64,000 nt of DNA from Choristoneura fumiferana (GCF_025370935.1 NC_133479.1:18592850-18656849), one strand, 5' to 3'. Positions 48,075 to 60,929 are shown, counted from the stretch's first letter. Notes: a model not told the origin generated them from the sequence alone. Translations and numbers: made by a program.

Positions 48075-48232
48075 CATCATCATCATCAGCGAGAACACGT
48101 CCACTGTTGAACAAAGACATCTAATTTGAACGCCACCAGTGAACGACCACTCAACATTTGTATCCACTGGTTGCCCGCAACTCTCGCAATGTTGTCAGTT
48201 CACCTATTGGCAGGGCTGCCAAGCACACCTTA
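48075..48232 (-). mobile_element. RTE-type LINE 3' end
   Basis: (CAT)n is followed by 'cacgtccactgttgaacaaag', 'gaacgccac', 'ggttgcccgcaactctcgcaatg', in the same order as 60009-60255 but more diverged. Confidence 0.7.
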
Positions 48233-49125
48233 AGCATTAAAAGTGTGTTGGTATTCAAATACAGTATTTGGATCGGAAATCTTCTAAACAAACATAACTG
48301 GTTAAATAAAAAAAGGTATAAATTAAATTACATACACCATATATTATTGTATTGTGTACACCATTCGAAGTAAAATTTTTGACTTAATTTTCACAAAACA
48401 ACAATGCAATTTTTAATCACGATCTCAAGTCAATCGAGTAAGTACAAAAAATAATGCAGAATTTTATGACTTTGTTAAATACAAATGAAGGTCAGGGTGT
48501 TAAAAATAAACCCAATAAGAAAAACCCAATTCTCTTAGGATTTTTCTTCAATTCGTATTCCGTTGTTTTATTATAAGTCTAGAAAACGATGATGTTGACT
48601 TTAAAATATGCGTTTACTTTAATTAAAATGTGTAAGCGTTTTATAGTCTGAATACTTAAAGGAGTTTAAAATATTAACGGCATTAATAAAATTTGTTTGA
48701 CCTTGCAACTAAGTTGCATAGATGATGTCATTATAGTAGTTCACCAAAATTCTTAACAAGTCTAAGGTATGACAAATTGACAAACATTTTTGTATGGTCA
48801 TGTATTGTTGCAATATTTAAAAAACTCTATTCATACACTCACAAAAGCCACTTAAATTTAAAAAGGGAGCACTTACGGTACTCGTTGAATTAATCACGCG
48901 TACCATTGTCACGGATTTTGTTGGTAAACTTATATTGTGTGACAATGTCATTGTGTTTCTTTGTTGGGTTAAAAAAATCGTCACACTCACTGTCCCTTTC
49001 AGTTCGAGGTTCTCAAATAAATTTGGTTTCAGCGATTACCGTAGCTATGTCTTCATGTGGTTAGAGATTAGCTAAGGAACCTAAAATTTTTATGTTATAT
49101 ACGCATTCTCTTTTTGTAGATTTTT

Positions 49126-49270
49126 CATCATCATCGTCATCATCAGCCAAAAGACGTCAACTGTTGGATATAGGGCCTCCAAGAGCGCCACAATGATCGG
49201 TCTTGCGCCGCAAGCATTCATTGAACTTGTCTGACCTTCACAAGATCATCAGTCTACCTTGTGGAAAGCT
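49126..49270 (-). mobile_element. RTE-type LINE 3' end, subfamily of 174-310
   Basis: (CAT)n, 'agacgtcaactgttggatatagggcctccaagagcgccacaatg' and 'cttcacaagatcatcagtctaccttgtgg' correspond to an RTE tail whose middle differs from the 60009 copy. Confidence 0.7.
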
Positions 49271-50169
49271 ATATCTTACAGTACAGTAAGCGACATAGCC
49301 TAAAAATTTGCTCAATTTATGAGGCAGTGGGCGAAGCACATTGCTCGAAGAAGTTTTTGAGTAGATTATTTTAGTTATGATATAATTAAACATCAGACCA
49401 CTGGATTGTTGGTCAGATGATATCCAGCAGTTAGCTTTTCAGCGAAATGCTGTTATCCTAAAAATTAAAAAATAATTAAGCATTCACACAGGATCTGGTA
49501 GATGCAGGTTGATTTGTTTGTATGAGACTTTTAAATTATGCTTTTAAAGGCCATCATGTTCAAGATGGTCATTCCGATAACTTCTGATACATATCACAAA
49601 CTGATTATCATAATTATCATCTAGAACAAAATATTTTCCTTTATTTGCTTTTCTGATTCCACTTTAAATTTGAACTAAGCATATTTTTTACTTATATAAT
49701 TTCAAATTACAGTAACAACGCACATCATAACACTATAATAAACATTATTAACTAATTAATTTATCCATTCTAGGTTACTATTATACTGAACTATATTGTT
49801 AACAGTTGCACATTTCTCTTACTTGTCCTATAAGTATAGTTTAATGTTACCATTTTCCTTTTCTCGGTTAATTCATTTGGCTCTATTAATATTATGACTG
49901 CCATCTGTGAGAACATTGAATTGGATAGTTTATTACCCTATTCAGCTATTCGATGTCATTAAGTCAAGAGTTTTCTATAGGACTACTGGATTAACTATTA
50001 TTACTTGTCTTTATACTACGAATATAATACGGAATGAGGAACTATTTTAGAACTACGAGTAATAACTTTACAATTTGTAGTGTATTAGCCACTTTGTCGT
50101 TTAAAATTAGAAGAGCTATTGAAAAGAGAAAATAAATAATTAACCTTACAGTATTAAGATTAAAACGCT
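49271..50169. other. No recognised feature
   Basis: AT-rich, no gene or clear repeat. Confidence 0.35.
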
Positions 50170-50311
50170 TAGGAAATGTTTCACCCATTGATTTATTTTA
50201 TTTGATGGATAAATGTGATGCCGTCTCCGTCTATTCGAACAAAACAAACAGAGACTGCATCACATTTATCCGTCAAATGAATTCAATCAATGGATGGTGA
50301 AACAGAGGCTA
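50170..50311. mobile_element. Palindromic MITE (TGTTTCACC family), copy 2
   Basis: The left arm 'tgtttcacccattgatttattttatttgatggataaatgtgatg' pairs with the right arm 'catcacatttatccgtcaaatgaattcaatcaatggatggtgaaaca'. It shares the centre 'ccgtctccgtctattcgaacaaaac' with 27983-28127. Confidence 0.75.
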
Positions 50312-50518
50312 AAACTAACAATAAAACCAACTTACGTGATAAAACTAATTACTATTTATTAAAAAAATATCTACCTACCTACATTGGTAATGATTTGAAA
50401 AAAACATTATACATATTTAAGTGCAAATGAGGAAACTTCAACGGGCTAAAAAAATGTCTACATATCAACGGCTACATGTCAAAAAAGAATTTATTTATTT
50501 ACTGCGTGGTTGTATGTT

Positions 50519-50690
50519 TTTTTTTTTATTCGACGATGGCAAACGAGCAAGTGGGTCTCCTGATGGAGAGATTTTTATCATATTCAATTTTTATCATACC
50601 GTCCCTCTTGCTCTGCTACTATAATAGTATTAACGTGAGCGGGACGGCACTATATGAAGTTTGAATTTCATACTGCCTGGTATAAGGCCA
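50519..50690 (+). repeat. GGCAAACGAGCAAGTGGGTC repeat scrap plus hairpin MITE copy 4
   Basis: 50535-50570 matches 5502-5540. It runs directly into a partial copy of the hairpin MITE (50580-50680, 'ataccgtccctcttgctctg...gagcgggacggcac...gaagtttgaatttc'). Confidence 0.6.
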
Positions 50691-51014
50691 GGGGTTTAGG
50701 TGATTACGGCTATTGGGGCAAATCACCTTAAATTATCAAGAGGCCATCAACACGTTCACTATTATAATAACATTACAGATCGCTGGGGTTTGTTTCACTT
50801 GGGGTCTGGAGGCTTAAACCGTGGCACTGCTGTTTTTATACAAGACTAGTGTTTACCCCCGTCTTTGCACGCGTAAATTATTAGGCCTAGTACTTGAAAA
50901 GTAAAAATATATTGCAAAATCGCTTTAAAGCACTAAAACCAACATCTGGTTACTTTTCCTGAATGTTAAAAAATATACGCTGTATAATAGAGAGTAATGT
51001 ATAACTTTTGATAT

Positions 51015-51072
51015 AAGATGGCAAACGAGCATGCGGTTTACCTGATGGGAAGGAATCACCGCCGCCCATGGT
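51015..51072 (+). repeat. GGCAAACGAGCA-type repeat scrap
   Basis: 'gatggcaaacgagcatgcggtttacctgatgg...caccgccgcccatgg' is a diverged fragment of the repeat at 5482. Confidence 0.55.
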
Positions 51073-51313
51073 TGGTATATCAATAATCTTTCTTCTTCTA
51101 AGTCGCTATACTACTAACAAAGTGGTCATATTTAATCGTCGCTTGAGGGTCACTAGTGAACCATCATGACGAAATTCTTAACAGTGCGGTAGTTTTCCCT
51201 TGCTTTTCACACCGCAGTGCCGGAGTTCGTCTGCTCACTCTCTCAAGTTGCCTGGCTGCCTTTCTTGAGACCCACGGGAAGAGATGGGTCCATACCATAC
51301 AATACATTTTTAA

Positions 51314-51727
51314 GATTTCGTACCTCAAAAGGAAAAAAACGGTACCCTTATAGGATCACTTTGTTGTCCGTCTGTCTGTCTGTCAAGACCCTTTTTCTCA
51401 GGAACGCTTGGAGGTTACAAGCTGAAATTCATATCAAATACTCAAGTATACTGTCCCTTGGAGCTGTGAAAAAAACAAACTTCTAAGCCAACGCAATCAA
51501 AAGATACAGCCGTTTATGCTGCAAATTTTCGACACTCACAAGGGAATCAAAACCTACAGGGTACTTTCCGTGAAGTCAAAATCTTGAAATTTGATACAAA
51601 GCAACTTCTTATTGCACAGATAAAGGAAAAATTGCGAAAAGTATAACATTTTTGTTACATTATATAGTAAAGATATTTGTACGAAACCCTCGGAGCGCGA
51701 GTCCGACTCGTTCTTGGCCGGTTTTTT
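51314..51727 (+). mobile_element. Dispersed element ending CGAGTCCGACTCG...GGCCGGTTTTTT
   Basis: Starting near 'tttcgtacctcaaaaggaaaaaaacgg' with (GTCT)n, through 'ctttttctcaggaacgcttggaggttacaagctgaaatt' to 'gcgcgagtccgactcgttcttggccgg'. The length of about 414 bp and the order match a very abundant lepidopteran repeat. The terminal CGAGTC/GACTCG hairpin fits a non-autonomous element. It has no coding function. Confidence 0.65.
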
Positions 51728-52469
51728 ATTCATTTATTTATTCAAGATATTTTAATAGCTGACATAATAATTATGATCGGCTACCGAAAATCGCGAACAA
51801 TTTATCTTTCGCTGATTGTTGCACACTTATAACGTATCATTGATCAATAATAATGCCTGCTGCCGTTAATGTCTACTATGGTCTCGCAAAGGAGGTCTTC
51901 GAGAAGAAGGTCAATTCTCGAATCGATAGTTCTACGTTTCAATGATGGTATTTTTATAATAAATTATAAACATGAAATGTTATAGTTACAAGTAGAACAT
52001 ACTCCTCACTGAGCTACCCATCCCGTTAATTCGCTGCTAATAGTATTTTTATATGTGGGAAAAAGTCGGCAACCGGAATAGTGTGATATGTGTATTTATT
52101 TTGAACTGATTATAGATATTATATTGACGATTTTGTCGCGTTCGTTCTGTTTTTTTTATATCATTTTTTAGGTTTCTGTACGTTATAAAAATAAAAAGAA
52201 CTTGTAAGATCACATGGATTTGTTGTTCACTTGTGTCTGTCTGTCAGTTCGTCTGTGAAATTAATTTTGCTATAAAATAAACTACTTAGAATCATGGCCT
52301 GAGATAACCTTAAAAAAAGAATAAGTTTACAAAATTTTAAAAAGTTCATCTTCGTATAAAAACAGTGGGAATTTTCCCGTTGCCATAGAATCACGAAATT
52401 TGACAAGAAGTAAGACTAGTTTAATTTGACGCGAGCCCTCTAATTTGACATTTCTGCAAGCGTAGGGTA

Positions 52470-52625
52470 CACAATACAATACAATACAATAACTCTTTAT
52501 TGCACACCAACACATAACAAGCAGTACAGAAAAACAGGTATATACACAGAGAGGTAAGCAATAGGCGGCCTTAACGCTTCAGCGCGATCTCTTCCAGGCA
52601 ACCTTTACAATGGAATGGATGGAGA
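52470..52625 (-). mobile_element. LINE 3' end with (TATTG)n tail
   Basis: On the plus strand (ACAAT)n is followed by 'aactctttattgcacacc'; reversed, this reads GTGCAATAAAGAG plus (TATTG)n, a pentamer-tailed non-LTR 3' end known from Lepidoptera. Confidence 0.65.
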
Positions 52626-54026
52626 AATAAGGACTAAATTTAACGCATAACGTAACGAATGTAGAATTCAACCAATTCAAAGACTATAAACCCACATCTA
52701 CCCCATTTCGCTTGATGTGATCACGTGATATATACATATATTTCAACGGATTTGATTGGTGGATTGACTATTTTCATGGTCACAATCATCATCTCTATGA
52801 ACTCTAGGTTAACTATGTCCAATTTTATATTTAAGTGTATCAAGCCAATAAAAAACAAGCACAATACAAAGAATCCATCGAATACCATTGAAAGTCAAAT
52901 GGCGTGACCAAACATGAGACATTTTGACGTGTACCAAATCGATTGGCACTGTTTCAAGCTCGTATTTCGCTGTAGTTCTCGGTTGAAGTTTCAACGTTAT
53001 CACATGGAGCGAATGATTGCTTTTAGGATTGCAATGTTGTAAAGATACGAGGTTCAAAAAGTAAACTGTGTTGTCCAATAATATCACTTATTGTGATGTG
53101 TTTGGAATATTTTTGATCAGCGTTTGACGTTATTTTGTAACGGTTTTCAAAAATTTTGAAATGTTTTGGTATTATTGTGTTAAATAGAAAAAAGTTCTAT
53201 CAAACCAACTAAATCAAGATTTACGTATAAAAATTATTGTGATCTCGCATTACTTGACAAGAAAATTCACTGTAGCACTTACTGTGAAAACGTTCTACGG
53301 GTCAGGAATCAAATGGTTCGACTTTACAGTATAAACATAACTAGTCAGAGCTAGGAAAAGTAATTGATGTGCAAATTCTAATTAAATAAACTATATGGCG
53401 GCTTTCCATAAAATAGTGGCAAAGGAAATGACAAATATTTTTTTTGTGGTGAACTCTCAGTATCCGACTCACAGTGGCCAGTTTGTTTACGTCAAAATGT
53501 CCTCATTAATCAAACCTTAGTATTTTCATTGATAAAATAATAAACAATCTCTGATCCAATTTAAAAAAATAGCCCACAAAATTCAACAAACATATCAGCC
53601 ATCAAATTGAATACAATAGAGATGCAATCTCTAATCCGCAATTTTTTTAATCCAACCCACAATCTCGAACGACAACTCCTGATCTAAATACGAGCGATTA
53701 CCCTCTATTATAGTGACAGATATAATTTACTGTCAAAATTATTCATACGGAAGCTTACAATACACCTTTGAACCCGAAACCGGTTCAAACAATGGTATCA
53801 CTTCATGTAAGTATAACATTTATTTAGTAGCGCACTTACCAAAAAAACAGATAAGTGCTAGTGACTCGTTCACTGAGGGTTCCATACAAATTTAAAAGCT
53901 AGCATAAATACGTTTATCTAATCTTGACCTTTATCGACGATGATACTGTAATGCCGCGTTACCAATAATAGCTGATACCGCGTAATCTACCAAAGTAGCA
54001 GACATTTCGCGGCTGGTACAGATCTG
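52626..54026. other. No recognised feature
   Basis: AT-rich, no gene. Open frames 52809-53087 and 53713-53895 show no domain. Confidence 0.35.
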
Positions 54027-54565
54027 TTCACTCACGAAGGAGCGCCCCTCCACAGCTAATTATCAATGTGCACAAGTAAGCCTCGTACTTACACGCTATC
54101 TTAGTCTCAGTGTGCGTGACTGACGGTACGCTTGCGACTGAGGACACGTTCGAAGTTCGAGCTGCGCACACATAGACTTGTCGTACGGATATGTTTACAA
54201 CTACAATACGGTATTTGACTATTTTGTATATGTTTTATAAATTTAAACTACACAATGCCTGTTATCGAATAGAAAATCAATTTTTAAGCTACCTTTACAA
54301 ATAACCAAGTTACCTATATAGGTTTGAAATTCAATATTATACAGAGAAAGACAATGACATACTGGCATGTGACGTCACACGCTAGTTCCGCCATACTTGC
54401 TGCATAGAGAAAAGCGTTTGAGAAAGAGACAGGTATATAGATTTTTCAAAAAATCACTATAAATCCAATTTTCAACCGCTTCGCTCTATCTGTAAGATAT
54501 GGCAAAATCAGGAGTTGTCAAATACCGTATTATAAAATGTGGAGGGGCTCACCTTTGTGAGTGAA
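54027..54565. mobile_element. TIR element (TTCACTCACRAAGG ends) enclosing another
   Basis: A 28-bp arm at 54027-54054 (TTCACTCACGAAGGAGCGCC...) is mirrored at 54538-54565 with three mismatches. A second inverted-repeat element lies inside at 54206-54530, off-centre against the right arm. Confidence 0.6.
54206..54530. mobile_element. Inner TIR element (ATACGGTATTTGAC ends)
   Basis: ATACGGTATTTGAC at 54206-54219 is perfectly mirrored by GTCAAATACCGTAT at 54517-54530. The 325-bp body ('gatatggcaaaatcaggagttg', 'gtgacgtcacacgctagttccgcc') resembles a common lepidopteran repeat. Confidence 0.6.
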
Positions 54566-54707
54566 AAGATGTTTGAACACAGAGTCATTATTTCATTTTC
54601 ATCCTGTAAAAAATGCCTCTTAGTCAGTTATGCGGCATTATCCACTATTAGTTACGCGGTATTACAGTATTAACGTGGATATTATGTCAAGACACAGTCT
54701 TCTTACA

Positions 54708-54840
54708 ATGATAGGGCTTGAGCCGTTATTCCCACGCGGGCCCAATGCGGATTGGGAACTTCACACACACCATCGAATTTCTTTACAGGTTATGCAGGCT
54801 TCCTCACGATATTTTCCTTCATCGCAAAGCTCGGGGTATT
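54708..54840 (-). mobile_element. SINE family A fragment
   Basis: The reverse strand matches the middle of family A ('cccaatccgcattgggcccgcgtggg', 'gtgaggaagcctgca'). Head and tail are missing. Confidence 0.6.
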
Positions 54841-54879
54841 ATTAATTATTAAATTATAATAATCTGTGGTTCCGCCGTG

Positions 54880-54960
54880 AAATTAAAGCTGTGATTGGTA
54901 TAATACAGCACGCGCCTCGGACTGGCAAGTACCGAGGTTCTGTTCCCAGCTCCCATTATT
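54880..54960 (+). other. tRNA-like sequence, probably SINE-derived
   Basis: 'gtgattggtataatacagcacgcgcctcggactggcaagtaccgaggttctgttccc' has a box-B-like word (GGTTCTGTTCC) but no convincing cloverleaf, and a T-run follows at 54970. It is not called a tRNA gene. Confidence 0.3.
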
Positions 54961-57015
54961 TACTTTCTAGTTTTTTTTTTTCAATTTTTTCTAGTTACAG
55001 TTATATTCTAGTAAAATAATCTGTGCTTAGTACGTAAACACAATCTGTCTATAAGGGGTCAAAAGCTATAGTCCCGTTAAAAGGACCCTTGGTAACTTTA
55101 GTTACGGGACCCCAAAAAAATACCCTACGAAGAGCGACTACACAACAATAGTATTTTAATGCAGTAATGTAAAGTCGAAAGTGGCAGTGTCATTTTTTGT
55201 AAAATAAAGGTCTATTATTATAATATTACGCCACTTAACTAACAAAGATGAACATACCAGAAGTCAATTTTGGACTGGTTTGTTTTTGGTCAATGCCTGG
55301 TAGACAATGCTTATGATTTATTATTGTATGATAATGTACATGGTGTTGTATATGGGAACTTTTTTTTAAGTGTCATGTTTTGTCAAACGAGTTTTTTGCG
55401 ATGAAATTGTAACGTCAGTTTGATATAAATTTCTTTATTCTGTGGCGTGTGTTATGACTTTAGATTAAAGAAACCCGAATGTAACAGTAATATAAAAAAT
55501 TACGTTGTTTACGTAAAATTGTTTACGTATGTAGGGTATAAAGTTTTCGTTTTATAACATTTTAAAAACTTAGATTTATATGTATTTGATATAGGTACTG
55601 ACTTAAAAACCAAATCGTACCTTTCTATTCTCTTCTAGAAGATTAAAGGTCATCGACACTAGAGCCGAGCATTGATCGTTAACATCCTATCTATACCGAT
55701 ACGGCGCGGCAGACGCTTTTTATAAAAAGACTCATAAATACTAATAAAATTAACATGGAATGACAATTTACAAGTGCCCGCTCTAACGGATGGCGGTGAG
55801 CTGAGAGAATATAGACGATTGGCTGTATGGAAGATGAATTACTGTTATGTTACTGTGTAAAAGTTCCTAAACTACACACGAAGTCTAGTTACGAAAAAGT
55901 TGAAGCGCCCGTTGATGTCTTTTGTATAGAAATTGGCAAGGTCAAATGAATGTTGAACTTGGATTAGCCTTATTTAGCTACAGCATTTCTTATCTTGCTA
56001 TAAAATTTAAATCAAATGCAGCAAAATGACAGTTCATTGCAATTAATTTGATGGTAAGCTAGATTGTATCCAGTTATTTAAATAAATATTTAGTCGTTAG
56101 CCTAGAATAAACGGTTTCTTTTTTTAATATTATGTGACTTAGGCCACTTGTAAGCGCCAAAATGACATTAAGAACCAGTTAAGAGCGAGCTGGATTCGCG
56201 CATTTTGGTGTCTGTAGGTATGAAATCGACTGGACTTATGAAGTTTATGATTTTGGCATTTTTGCGACCCAAATGCAGAAAATGAAAATTAAATATATGG
56301 ATTCCAAATACAGAGTTTTCAAACCGCATAATTTTTATACATTTAACCAAAATAAATTTATTTATGTTAACAATCCGTTTTTTAGTAAATGTAATTTATG
56401 TGTTCGATGACGATCGATTTGGAGCAAATACTATTTTTTTTAATTGAAATCGTCTTCACATAGCCCAATGTGGCTTATCTATATTTTATTACTTGATTGT
56501 CTCAAAAACTATTCCATAAGTCACCGACCAATCAGAGAGAAGCATGACTCATCTCCAAAACTCAGACGCCGATTTCGAGGCGTATTCAAATTTAAATTAC
56601 GAATAAAAGAATGTCTATAATCGGATTTGCACTAATTCGAGTCAAGTTTCTTTCAAAAGCAGGATAGTTTTTTAATTATGACGTTACTTTTTATTTATGG
56701 ATGTTTGGACATTAGTTCTGGTTTAGACTTTCTATTTAAAACAGGATTGTTTTAATAAAAGGGGTAACTAATGTGAAACATAAATGTTTTTTACAGTCGT
56801 AATACGGAGATTGTAGAAAATTACTTAATCATGTTAAACATTTATAATACTTAAAAGTTTTAACCAACTTCAAAATGATGAATTGTATACTCGTATTTAA
56901 TATTTAATTTATTGACAAGACATGAGAATTTGTACGAGTGTTTGTTTTAGAACGTAAATAAGGCCTGCAATGTATTTTTTGGTATTATAACGTGAATTTA
57001 ATAACCACGTAAAAC
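54961..57015. other. No recognised gene
   Basis: AT-rich. A short hairpin GTCCCGT/ACGGGAC (55071-55110) is the only structure noted. Confidence 0.35.
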
Positions 57016-57019
57016 ATAC

Positions 57020-57120
57020 CCCAACTCAACCCCAACGCAACCCCTGGTGTTGCAGATGTTTATGGGCGGTGGTGATCTCTTACCATCAGGAGACCCACTT
57101 GCTCTTTTGCCATCCAGTAG
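57020..57120 (-). repeat. GGCAAACGAGCAAGTGGGTC repeat, reverse copy
   Basis: 'cccctggtgttgcagatgtttatgggcggtggtgatctcttaccatcaggagacccacttgctc' is the reverse complement of the block at 5502-5590. Confidence 0.7.
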
Positions 57121-58079
57121 AATTTTTTTAAATAAAATCTCAGAAAAATATTCTGATAAGCGAAGCCACAAGTAAAAGTTAGTATTCAAATAATAATGCT
57201 CATTCCTTACTCATATGTATTAAAACATTATTACGGATTTACCATAATTTAGTTACTAAAGTGGTACATAAAAATAAAGGAATAATGAAATTACAAATAA
57301 ACCAGAAGATCACAACCCCTTTCGCGCACTACTAGTACAGAACTGGTACTACTAGTACAGCTAGCTTTAACAGTAATGTACCATTAGTAAAGAAGTTTCT
57401 CCCATCAACCAAGTAAGTTCTATAAAAGCAGCTAATAATATAATCTAAAGCTGTTATCAAACCCTAGTTATTTTAATTTGAATCGTTTAATTTATCTTGA
57501 AATCTCTTATGCGGTTTTATTAAAGTAGGTCCAGGCTTTAACTGCATTATTAACTTTTATGACTTCATTGAAGTTAGAGATTCTAATGATAAAGGCTGTT
57601 TTAAATACTCTACAACTGCAACGTCACCCATAGAACTAGGAATCAGAGGAACTGAGCTACTGGTCTATTAGGCAACTGATTGAGGCTCGAAGTTAATTTG
57701 ATGTTAAACTGTGTTTTATTAAAAAAAAGACAAGTCATTTGTGATCTAGGTTACCCATACCTTCACTTTGCAAGTCCAACACTACAGCGCTGAACCACCT
57801 AAATAATCGATTTTTTTATCGTATTTATTTGATAAGAAAATTACCGATCTTATTGCGCGGACACGCCCGAAATAGGGTTCCCTAGCCATTACAAAATAAT
57901 TAAGTAATATTTTTCTGAGGATTTCGTATTTTGTACGGAATATTCAGTTTAGGTATATTTTATACTTTAGGCTGCTATTTACTCTTAAACTACTAATAAC
58001 TCTCAAGAAAACTTAATCGTTATAGTTTTCCTTGTAAGTTTAATATATTTTCTACCATCCTGATTTTTTTCAAATTTTT
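57121..58079. other. No recognised feature
   Basis: AT-rich. A doubled TACTAGTACAG word occurs at about 57329-57361. No gene is supported. Confidence 0.35.
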
Positions 58080-58455
58080 CCACCCAACGGTTTAGATTTT
58101 AGAGGGGGACGCTCGATTTTAATGAAAATTTGCTTAAAAGTTGAATATTTTGCAAACAAACCACTGAATCGAATCGTTTTAGCTACCCCCTAATGATTTT
58201 AAAAGTCCTATCCAACGATACCCCACACTACAAGATTGGATGGGAAAAAAAATCACCCCCACTTTACGTCTATGTGAGGTACTCTAAAAAAATTGTTTTT
58301 AGAATTTTTTGTTGTACCATTCGTGCCAAATTACAGCTTTCTAGCATTTATAGTCCCTGAGCAAAGCCGCGGACGGACAGATAGACAGACAGACAGACAT
58401 GGCGAAACTATAAGGGTTCCGTTTTTTGCCATTTTGGCTACGGAACCCTAAAAAA
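58080..58455 (+). mobile_element. Dispersed element with AGGGTTCCGT hairpin end, copy 1
   Basis: The body reads 'cacccaacggtttagattttagagggggacgctcg', 'tccaacgataccccacac', (GACA)n, 'catggcgaaac' and ends in the perfect hairpin AGGGTTCCGT / ACGGAACCCT (58413-58422, 58440-58449). A reverse copy lies at 61375-61705. Confidence 0.65.
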
Positions 58456-59672
58456 CGAGCGCTTTCCTGGTTTGTTTCTGAACCAGTGGTTTATTTATTG
58501 ACATTCAATAAGTGTTTGTTTAGACTTTGAATAGCATGAGAGGTAGAAAAGTAGCTACAGCGGTTTTACAAGGAAATATAAACCATGACATTTCTATTCT
58601 TTTTATTATTGTTATTTCTGCGGCGTCACCTCTCTTTCTTTATCTGTGATAGCAAAGGACGAGTATATCTTAATTTCAAACAGTATTGCCGTTAGATACA
58701 TTTAGATGAAAATTTACTAGCTGTTTTAGGATTTTCTCAAGAAGCTACTGTGTAGATTTATGCGCCGTTATGTTTAACTTGACTTCTACATTTATATGTC
58801 TGGTTTAGCTTTCTCTGTTTTACAACCTTTCGACCTCGTCTTGAATAACTTCCGTTTGCCATACAAAAGTATGTTTTATTTTTATGACTACAAGTGTTTT
58901 AATTATTATTAAATAGTTACAGTGTATTTAAATTTTATCATGGTGATAATTAGATCATATCAGAATATATACCAAAATGTTATATCAAAACTGGATTATA
59001 ATTCATTCATCTTTATATCAATCAATATCTAAAATTGTTATAGCAACTGTTATGCACCCGTAATTATCTCATTTATTATTAGTTACTTAACTTTTTTAAA
59101 TTTTATATTAATTGTATTAATATTATCTCCTATATTTAGTCTTTGTACAGAATCAATATTCTATCTTAGTCTCTCAGTGTTTTGGTTTTCACTATATACT
59201 CTTTATTATATTGTGTTTTTTTTTGTTGTTTAGCCATTGTCTATGTCCCACTGTTAGGTCAAGGTTCCTTGTATTTCCAAACGTGAAGTTTATTAGAATA
59301 AATAAATAAATCACTCGAGTTATCAGTTGACAACAGACATTTTGCCAGTTTAAAGGGATTCCATTTCAACCCGTTAGAAAGCGCGGGTCGGGCGCATCTT
59401 CAGAACTGGTCGTGTCACCGGCGCGCGCGCAAATAACCTTTCTATATCAATATTGAAGCTTGGCTCCGCGACCTTTAGCTGCGGGACCGGCTTGAGATTG
59501 TTTGAAGTTATAGGGTTCCGTACCACAAAAGTAAAAATAATGTTCGTAGAGTCTGCACTGTTCGTCTGTTAAGACCATTAATATATATTTTTTCCTGTTA
59601 AATAATGTTTATTTAATGAAAAATATGTTACAGGCACCTAGAAGACCAACCAACTGACCAACTGACTTTTTG
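58456..59672. other. No gene; minor repeat scraps
   Basis: Contains 'agggttccgtaccacaaaagtaaaaat' at about 59510, a scrap of the gttccgt-type repeats. The rest is AT-rich without recognised features. Confidence 0.35.
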
Positions 59673-59920
59673 ATGACCGGATGGCCAAGTGGTTAGAGAA
59701 CCTGACTACGAATCTTGAGGTTCCAGGTTCGATTCCCGGCCGGGGCAGATATTTGTATGAATAATACAAATGTTTGTTCTTGGGTCTTAGATGTTCAATA
59801 TGTATTTATGTATGTATTTATCTATCTAAGTATGTTTATCCGTTGCCTAGTATCCATAGTTAGTTTGGGACTAGGTCAATTGGTGTGAAAGGTGATAATA
59901 TTTATTATTATTATTTATTA
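59673..59920 (+). mobile_element. tRNA-headed SINE, family B, copy 3 (most complete)
   Basis: Box-A-like TGGCCAAGTGG at 59682-59692 and box-B GGTTCGATTCC at 59726-59736 are correctly spaced for a Pol III promoter. Then come 'cggccggggcagatatttg', 'tatgtttatccgttgcctagtatcc' and a (TTA)n-like tail. It is not a functional tRNA, because no acceptor stem closes. Confidence 0.8.
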
Positions 59921-60008
59921 CACTTAATTATATAATAATATAGCATAAAAAAACTTGAAATTTACAGTTAAAAAGAAAATTAAAAGAACTAACCTAAGAT
60001 ACTTAGTT

Positions 60009-60255
60009 CATCATCATCATCAGCCAGAAGACGTCCACTGCTGAACAAAATATAGCCTCCCCCTTAGAGCACCACAACTCGCCACTTGCATCCACCGGTT
60101 ACCCGCAACTCTCACGATGTCGTTAGTCCACCTGGTAGGAGGCCTGCCAACGCTTCGTCTTCCGGTTCGTGGTCGCCACTCGAGGACTTTTCTCCTCCAA
60201 CGGTTATCTGTTCTTCAAACGATGTGGCCCGTCCATTGCCACTTCAACTTACATA
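60009..60255 (-). mobile_element. RTE-type LINE 3' end (reference copy)
   Basis: (CAT)n at 60009 is followed by 'agacgtccactgctgaacaaa', 'cgccacttgcatccaccggttacccgcaactctcacgatg', and 'gtggtcgccactcgaggacttttctcc'. Reversed, this is the C-terminal coding end of an RTE-like ORF (QQWTS-type) with a trinucleotide tail. It is truncated at 60255, where a SINE begins. Confidence 0.8.
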
Positions 60256-60281
60256 TTTTACACCACCACCACACCCTTACT

Positions 60282-60465
60282 TACAGCTTTACTATGGATA
60301 CTAGGCAAGGGATAAACATACTTATATAGACAAATACATACTCCAAATACATAAATCATAAATACATATTCCAAGACCCGAGAACAAACATTCGTATTAT
60401 TCATACAAATATCTGCCCCGGCCGAGAATCGAACCCGGCTCAAACTTCGTAGTCAGGTTCTTACA
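60282..60465 (-). mobile_element. tRNA-headed SINE, family B, copy 4
   Basis: The reverse strand reads 'gaacctgactacgaagtttgagccgggttcgattctcggccggggcagatatttg' and on to 'cccttgcctagtatccatag'. It is opposite in orientation to copy 3, about 0.4 kb away. Confidence 0.75.
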
Positions 60466-60591
60466 CTTAAACAACAACAATAAAGACTACGATGTGATTT
60501 TTGGGAATTCACAAGTGAAATCACAGTATTTCACTTCAATTACAGAATCTAATGATGTAAGCGTGCAAAGCCGGAAGTAAACTTTAGATAG

Positions 60592-60735
60592 ATGCGCAGA
60601 AAAACCAGAAAAAGAGACCAGCGCTGGGAATCGAGCCCATGCAGGTCCTCAGCCTTCCGTGATGCGTGCCATACCTCTATACCACCACTGGACAGGAGTA
60701 CAGACACAAAATTCTCCTATGCACCCCATATCTCA
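60592..60735 (-). mobile_element. tRNA-headed SINE, family C, copy 2
   Basis: It shares 'gcagaaaaaccagaaaaagagac', 'agcgctg.gaatcga.ccca', 'ggtcctcagc.ttccgtg.tgcgtgccata' and 'accactggacaggagtacagacac' with 33045-33232. Confidence 0.75.
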
Positions 60736-60929
60736 GCTTGTTTGTTTCTTATTTAGTCACGCAGCGACACTAGCTTTAGAAACTAACAATACAACTAACC
60801 AAACTAAACTTTAACTTTAGCTTTTCGTATAATCACCAGTATGGCAAAGCTTGCGTAGATCAACCGCGAGGTGTTACTGTTAGCACGCCGCTACCATGCA
60901 GAATAGAATCATTCCTTTGCATTCCAACT

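Noticed and set aside
52809..53087. 92-codon minus-strand open frame
   Set aside because: AT-rich chance frame with no recognisable domain.
59673..59745. tRNA gene
   Set aside because: Box A and box B are good, but no acceptor stem closes and the same head recurs in three other SINE copies.
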